Of a stretch of DNA of 64,000 bases, positions 60,909-64,000 are shown piece by piece (position 1 is the first letter of the stretch; every line of letters starts with the position of its first letter). The notes under the pieces were generated by a model. The model saw only the letters and a list, made by a program, of their open reading frames with translations, was not told the DNA's origin and ran no database searches. Source of the stretch: an uncultured Lachnospiraceae bacterium (GTDB lineage: Bacteria; Bacillota; Clostridia; Lachnospirales; Lachnospiraceae). Both the position numbers and the translations under genes were made by a program. The DNA lies in the NCBI GenBank assembly GCA_910577015.1, contig CAJTKU010000001.1, positions 186,001 to 250,000 of the forward strand, given 5' to 3'.

Positions 60909-61060
60909 TCATCATCACCAGCCCCCGGCACTTCCAGCAAATCTTTCTCAATCCAGAACTTCTCGCCCAGGAAATCTACCTTCACTGCGTTTCTGCCGGT
61001 CTGGACCACCGTTGCCAGTGGTCCGATGTCCGGAATCTTTACCTGCGTTCCTACACTCAT
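60905..61060 (-). CDS. Small phage protein, 51 residues, KOW/SH3-like
   Basis: Reads MSVGTQVKIPDIGPLATVVQ ... WIEKDLLEVPGAGDDE, a compact beta protein resembling a KOW/SH3 barrel. ATGA overlap with the 210-residue gene and overlap with the gene upstream. Confidence 0.6.
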   Translation of the reverse strand: MSVGTQVKIPDIGPLATVVQTGRNAVKVDFLGEKFWIEKDLLEVPGAGDDE

Positions 61061-61269
61061 GCCGCTACCTCCCGAATCTCTTTCAGTTTGTCAATGCTGG
61101 TATAGATACAGCTGCCTGTTGTGAAAACCAATCCATCCCAGCGAACATACTTCACAGTTTCGGTATTCATTTCTCCTGTGGCTCCGTCTTTCCACTCAAC
61201 CTCGACTGTTTTTCCGTCTGCCAACATTTTCTCTATCTTCTCTACGTCTGCCATTCTAAATGTTTTCAT
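61057..61269 (-). CDS. Hypothetical phage protein, 70 residues
   Basis: Starts MKTFRMADVEKIEKMLADGK behind GGAGGCAAGGG. Beta-rich second half (VKYVRWDGLVFTTGSCIYTS). No known domain. Confidence 0.6.
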   Translation of the reverse strand: MKTFRMADVEKIEKMLADGKTVEVEWKDGATGEMNTETVKYVRWDGLVFTTGSCIYTSIDKLKEIREVAA

Positions 61270-61279
61270 CCCTTGCCTC

Positions 61280-61432
61280 CTACTGATCTTTCTTCTCTGC
61301 CGCTATAACTGCCAGCACAATCACTCCGTTTACCAGAACCGCCGCCAGATTCCCGGCTCTCATTCCGTCATGCAGGCCCACCATGAAATTGATGAACAAC
61401 AGCGCCTGCAGAAACCTCCGAATTTTTTTCAT
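61280..61432 (-). CDS. Small membrane protein, 50 residues
   Basis: Reads MKKIRRFLQALLFINFMVGL ... AVLVNGVIVLAVIAAEKKDQ: two hydrophobic segments with basic and charged ends. Phage-encoded, unknown function; its size fits an inner-membrane accessory such as a holin-like or exclusion protein, which is inference. Confidence 0.55.
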   Translation of the reverse strand: MKKIRRFLQALLFINFMVGLHDGMRAGNLAAVLVNGVIVLAVIAAEKKDQ

Positions 61433-61458
61433 TGCCTTTCAGCCTCCTTTATGGTAGA

Positions 61459-61504
61459 CTTATCAGCTGAGGGGGCTTTGTTTCTGCCCCGCTCAACCGA
61501 TAAG
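61459..61504 (-). other. Nested hairpin between two small membrane-protein genes
   Basis: CTTATC...GAG...GGGGC / TTTGTTTCT / GCCCC...CTC...GATAAG, three stacked stems over 46 nt. Not followed by a T-run, so an RNA-processing or translational control element is more likely than a terminator. Confidence 0.5.
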
Positions 61505-61522
61505 GAACTGTTCGCTTAGTTG

Positions 61523-61678
61523 CTAATCAATCCAACTCAGCACCGCCGTGACGATTGCCAAAAGCATTGTCACTATGGTTGCTATGATAGCGGTCAAACT
61601 TTCATAGATTTGGAATCTGATCTGGCGCTCTTCGAGCAGTTCTTTTTCTTTCTGCCTTTTCTTCTTTCCTTTACCCAA
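61523..61678 (-). CDS. Small membrane protein, 51 residues
   Basis: Starts at TTG behind GGAGGACGCCAT. N-terminal GKGKKKRQKEKELLEERQIR is strongly charged, then one membrane helix (TAIIATIVTMLLAIVTAVL). First gene after promoter cassette 2. Unknown function. Confidence 0.6.
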   Translation of the reverse strand: MGKGKKKRQKEKELLEERQIRFQIYESLTAIIATIVTMLLAIVTAVLSWID

Positions 61679-61720
61679 ATGGCGTCCTCCTTTCCGTTGG
61701 ATTTAATCAAGCATTTGTTT

Positions 61721-61796
61721 TGTTTGATTATGTATATATTATACTTCGCAACTGCGAGTTTGTCAATAGTTTTACTTCTCAAAATGCAAATTTTTT
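61721..61796 (-). promoter_or_regulatory. Promoter-operator cassette, copy 2
   Basis: Same as copy 1 at 75 of 76 positions: minus strand TTGACA (61,761-61,766), 17-nt spacer with the CTCGCAGTTGCGAAG palindrome, TATAAT (61,738-61,743). Drives the small-gene array that begins 43 nt further on. Confidence 0.9.
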
Positions 61797-61934
61797 ACCC
61801 ATCCAGCTCTCAACATTGAATTTATGGAGGATATGCTTATTGAAGGCTCAAATCTGGTGCATTTCATTTCTGCTCATTTTCTGTTCTTTATGGGAAAAGT
61901 CCGAGAAACCGCATAAATACGCTATCGCTTGTAA

Positions 61935-62102
61935 GATTTCTTACATGATTTCTCGTTAGATTTCTGGTAGGATTCTTTACTAGAGATAAGAGATAAAGAG
62001 ATTAGAGATATATAATATATGGCCAGCTTTTGAAATCTGACCGCCTTTATTTGCTCTCATTTGAGTATTTTATTCACATATTCGTGTGGATAATGTGGAT
62101 AA
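61935..62102. other. Origin-like non-coding region
   Basis: Four GATTTCT iterons with an exact 12-bp period (61,935, 61,947, 61,959, 61,971, the last GATTCTT), then AGAGATA-type AT-rich repeats (61,981-62,020), then DnaA boxes TTATTCACA (62,070-62,078) and two head-to-tail TGTGGATAA (62,085-62,093, 62,094-62,102). No gene in 61,797-62,263. This is the layout of an iteron plus DnaA origin. No initiator gene is in view. Confidence 0.6.
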
Positions 62103-62120
62103 TCCTTGATTCAAAACGCA

Positions 62121-62275
62121 TTGACTTTTTCGCCAATTTGGGATATTATCTAAATAGAAAAGGGCATCTGCTGGTAACAGACACCCTTTAGGCGCTACCG
62201 ATAGACGGTTGGCCCGATATAGTCAGCTTAGAAACAGCCGCTCAGTTTATCAGACCGGGGCGGCTATTTCTGTGT
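62121..62275 (+). ncRNA. Candidate antitoxin RNA with its promoter
   Basis: Plus strand TTGACT (62,121-62,126), 17-nt spacer, TATTAT (62,144-62,149). The transcript would start near 62,157 with a strong hairpin (GGGCATCTG...CAGACACCC). It would end at AGCCGC/GCGGCT (62,236-62,265) plus ATTTCTGTG, overlapping the stop codon and 3' end of the small membrane toxin gene. The same first hairpin, read on the minus strand, ends the toxin mRNA with TTTTCTATTT. Confidence 0.6.
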
Positions 62276-62365
62276 CTTTCCATGATGAAATCCTATCGTA
62301 TATCCAATCCCAAAGCAGGTACCGCATAATGCCAGCACCGCTATCAGACCTTCCATAGTCAGCAT
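62264..62365 (-). CDS. Small hydrophobic peptide, candidate type I toxin
   Basis: 33 residues: MLTMEGLIAVLALCGTCFGI followed by GYTIGFHHGKTQK. One membrane helix and a short basic tail, as in the holin-like toxin families of Firmicutes. Start behind AAGGAGGGCGTGTGTT. An RNA transcribed from the opposite strand covers its 3' end. Confidence 0.65.
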   Translation of the reverse strand: MLTMEGLIAVLALCGTCFGIGYTIGFHHGKTQK

Positions 62366-62476
62366 AACACACGCCCTCCTTTCCTTTCGATTCCCTTACA
62401 GGTTTCTATGTAATCAGAGGGTCACAGTCCCTCCGTAGAGGGCCAACCGCCTACCATCCTGGTAGCACCCACAAAA

Positions 62477-62505
62477 ATGCTACCACAGAAAACGGTTAAT
62501 TTCAA
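62477..62505 (-). promoter_or_regulatory. Promoter of the toxin gene
   Basis: Minus strand TTGAAA, 17-nt spacer, TAGCAT. The leader (about 105 nt) folds into GGTAGCA/TGCTACC and GGGTCACAGTCCC-type hairpins, which may hide the ribosome-binding site, as is usual for type I toxins. The rest of 62,366-62,728 holds no gene. Confidence 0.55.
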
Positions 62506-62689
62506 CTGTTTTCCAGCATATATGCCTAAAAACTCGTACTCGGCTCGATGCCGGCCTTTTCTCTTTAGGCATAGGATAGGTACTAAAAACGTCTATCGTT
62601 TCTCAGGCACATTTCGTCAAATTACCCGGTCAAATTTTGGTTATTTTGTATATTGATTTTTTCTGCTGATTTGCTCCGCATTTACAACT

Positions 62690-62722
62690 AAAAAACGGCC
62701 CCGGCCATTACGACCAGGGCCA
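62690..62722 (-). terminator. Terminator after the endolysin operon
   Basis: GGCCCTGGTC / GTAAT / GGCCGGGGCC followed on the minus strand by TTTTTT, immediately after the 57-residue gene. Confidence 0.85.
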
Positions 62723-62728
62723 TTCCTC

Positions 62729-62902
62729 TTATTCCTCGGAATTGATAAAATCCTTACAGTCCAGTTTCCGGTATGCCTTTTCAAATGTCTCCTTCGGACT
62801 CCAGGAAACATAACCATCCGGATATTTCACCCGGTACCCAGGACGTCCGTTCTTCTCCTGCGGCTCCGCTTTCACGATTTTTACGCCAATATAATTCTCC
62901 AT
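62729..62902 (-). CDS. Small phage protein after the endolysin, 57 residues
   Basis: Starts MENYIGVKIVKAEPQEKNGR behind AGGAGGGAATC; the 49-codon longer frame overlaps the lysin gene and is not real. GYRVKYPDGYVSWSPKETFE is a pattern common beside lysis genes in Clostridia phages. Function unknown. Confidence 0.75.
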   Translation of the reverse strand: MENYIGVKIVKAEPQEKNGRPGYRVKYPDGYVSWSPKETFEKAYRKLDCKDFINSEE

Positions 62903-62915
62903 GATTCCCTCCTGT

Positions 62916-63875
62916 CTACTGCGGAATGGAAAGAGTCCAGCCGACAACGATATAATTCGCTGTGATCTTCGGATATTTTCCCTTATTTGCTGCCACGATT
63001 TTTGCAACGGTGGTTCCGTTTTTGTTTGCGATTGCAGAGAGCGTGTCACCGCTCACGACTTTATGCGTCCTCGTGCCAGATGATCCGCCGCTGGCTGATG
63101 AACCAATATCCCCGGCATCCACCCAGCCGTAAACGGTGCTGGTGCTGTCGGTATGTACCAGATGGTACGGATGCCTGGCTCCCGCAGAAACAGCAGTAAT
63201 TTTTGCCTTGCCAGGCTTGCAGGCTTTGGGAGACGTATCATTGGCGCTGGAATAGTGCTTCGTTCCGGTAAACGATACCACATCACCAATCTGGCAGCTT
63301 ACATTGCTGCTACTTCCGGAGGCAGATGTTTTGGAGATTCCTGCCTTTTCCAAAGTCTTTTTGTATTCTGCCCCATTATCCAATGCACAAACCGTATGGC
63401 TGGAGGCCCGGACATAGATGGCGCCTCTGACACAATATTTAGCATTGGCAAGGTATGTAGCATCAGTGATGATTTTATAACCCAACTTCTGCAACGCCGC
63501 CTTCATGGTTGATGTGGTCCATCCGTTGCTACCATAAGTCGCACCAGCGCCGGATGCTACTGCTGCCACATTCTGCAAAGAAGAGCAGTCGCAATTACAC
63601 TTCCCTACCCTGGAAAGATTATATCCCACCGCTTTTGCCAGCGTGTTCAGAGTATTTCTGTCATTCTGGCCGTAACCGATATTGTCATTAGCGCAGGCTG
63701 ACTCGACTGCCTGTGCGTGTTTCTCCCGAACTATTGCGTCCGGATGGATTGCCGCATAATCCCATGGTTTGCTGTAGAATGTGCGGGTGCAGACTTCGCC
63801 TCCCGTCTGATCCCCTTTAACGCCATTGATTGTTCCTTTCTCTGATATGCTTGCGTGTCCGATTCTCACTGACAT
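62916..63875 (-). CDS. Phage endolysin with LysM domain
   Basis: 319 residues from MSVRIGHASISEKGTINGVK, behind GGAGGTAATAAT. Residues 1-170 look like a cysteine-type peptidoglycan hydrolase (GKCNCDCSSLQNVAAVASG). A linker and SH3-like segment (SCQIGDVVSFTGTKHY, HLVHTDSTSTVYGWV) follow, then a C-terminal LysM domain (HKVVSGDTLSAIANKNGTTVAKI). Cuts the host wall at the end of lytic growth. No signal peptide, so a holin is needed. Confidence 0.85.
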   Translation of the reverse strand: MSVRIGHASISEKGTINGVKGDQTGGEVCTRTFYSKPWDYAAIHPDAIVREKHAQAVESACANDNIGYGQNDRNTLNTLAKAVGYNLSRVGKCNCDCSSLQNVAAVASGAGATYGSNGWTTSTMKAALQKLGYKIITDATYLANAKYCVRGAIYVRASSHTVCALDNGAEYKKTLEKAGISKTSASGSSSNVSCQIGDVVSFTGTKHYSSANDTSPKACKPGKAKITAVSAGARHPYHLVHTDSTSTVYGWVDAGDIGSSASGGSSGTRTHKVVSGDTLSAIANKNGTTVAKIVAANKGKYPKITANYIVVGWTLSIPQ

Positions 63876-64000
63876 ATTATTACCTCCATTCATTGCCGAT
63901 CCTTTATACTTCTCAAAATATTTCTGGCCGTACCCAGCTCTCTTTACCTTAACCGTCTCGCTCTGGTCTGCAGGACACTCAAACTTTTTCAGAACAACGT
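63876..64000 (-). CDS. Coding frame upstream of and in frame with the endolysin, cut by the window edge
   Basis: The lysin frame has no stop between 63,875 and the right edge; the upstream codons read KKFECPADQSETVKVKRAGY... Other frames are closed. Either the real lysin start is further upstream or this is the tail of another gene that reads through. Cannot be settled here. Confidence 0.35.

Noticed and set aside
43791..64000. Integrated conjugative element instead of a phage
   Set aside because: No relaxase, VirB4 or coupling protein in view; the endolysin and HNH/Rha/DUF3846 genes fit a phage better. The missing right side could change this.
1..64000. tRNA, rRNA or CRISPR
   Set aside because: No cloverleaf with CCA-adjacent acceptor, no rRNA signature, and no regularly spaced direct repeats of 24-37 bp were seen.

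Overview
The window looks like a chromosomal segment of a spore-forming, gut-type member of the Firmicutes, most likely the family Lachnospiraceae. The reasons are the gene order rpmB / asp23 / fakA / recG, a GerW (YtfJ) spore protein next to a YtfI-like DUF2953 protein, strong AGGAGG ribosome-binding sites on nearly every gene, a cobalamin-dependent methionine synthase without its activation domain, and a SEDS-PBP fusion. The species cannot be fixed from this sequence. Almost everything is on the minus strand, so the window is transcribed right to left.

Chromosomal part (1 to about 43,600). Positions 1-7,300 carry a type IIA topoisomerase B subunit (cut by the window edge), DegV, RecG, FakA, Asp23 and, on the plus strand, ribosomal protein L28. 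Positions 7,300-16,100 carry a J-domain coiled-coil protein, a 46-residue membrane protein, GerW, DUF2953, a NUDIX hydrolase, a natural fusion of a SEDS glycan polymerase with a class B penicillin-binding protein, a U32 peptidase/RlhA-type protein and ZapA. Positions 16,100-24,200 carry an ABC exporter with its HTH regulator, a GyrI-domain regulator, a small P-loop kinase, ruvAB under a LexA-box promoter, and a MATE transporter. Positions 24,200-36,100 form a branched-chain amino-acid region: leuDC with a divergent LysR gene, ilvC, two acetolactate synthase small subunits and ilvB. It is interrupted by a DedA / glycosyltransferase / two-component operon. Positions 36,400-43,500 carry a metH-like gene, a lipoprotein, a polysaccharide deacetylase, lgt, a DUF2752 protein and three related small multi-spanning membrane proteins.

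Four copies of a large nested palindromic repeat (about 135-190 bp) lie in intergenic spaces of the chromosomal part, at 10.5, 33.6, 33.8 and 36.3 kb. Two of them sit head to head between the two acetolactate synthase small-subunit genes.

Mobile part (about 43,640 to 64,000, continuing off the right edge). This is a prophage or phage-plasmid arm. Reading in the direction of transcription, it holds a LysM endolysin, a type I toxin-antitoxin candidate, a non-coding origin-like region (12-bp iterons, AT-rich repeats, three DnaA boxes), then more than 40 short, tightly packed, often ATGA-overlapping genes. Recognisable ones include HNH nucleases, DUF3846, an XRE regulator, a Rha-type regulator, a Dam methylase, a DUF6273 protein, ParB, an ASCH protein, a PAPS-reductase-family ATPase and a helix-hairpin-helix protein. 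Two 76-bp, almost identical promoter-operator cassettes with consensus sigma-A boxes drive this array, and further copies of the operator palindrome lie in the same region. No integrase, capsid, tail or terminase gene is in the window. I saw no rRNA, tRNA, CRISPR array or intact insertion sequence.
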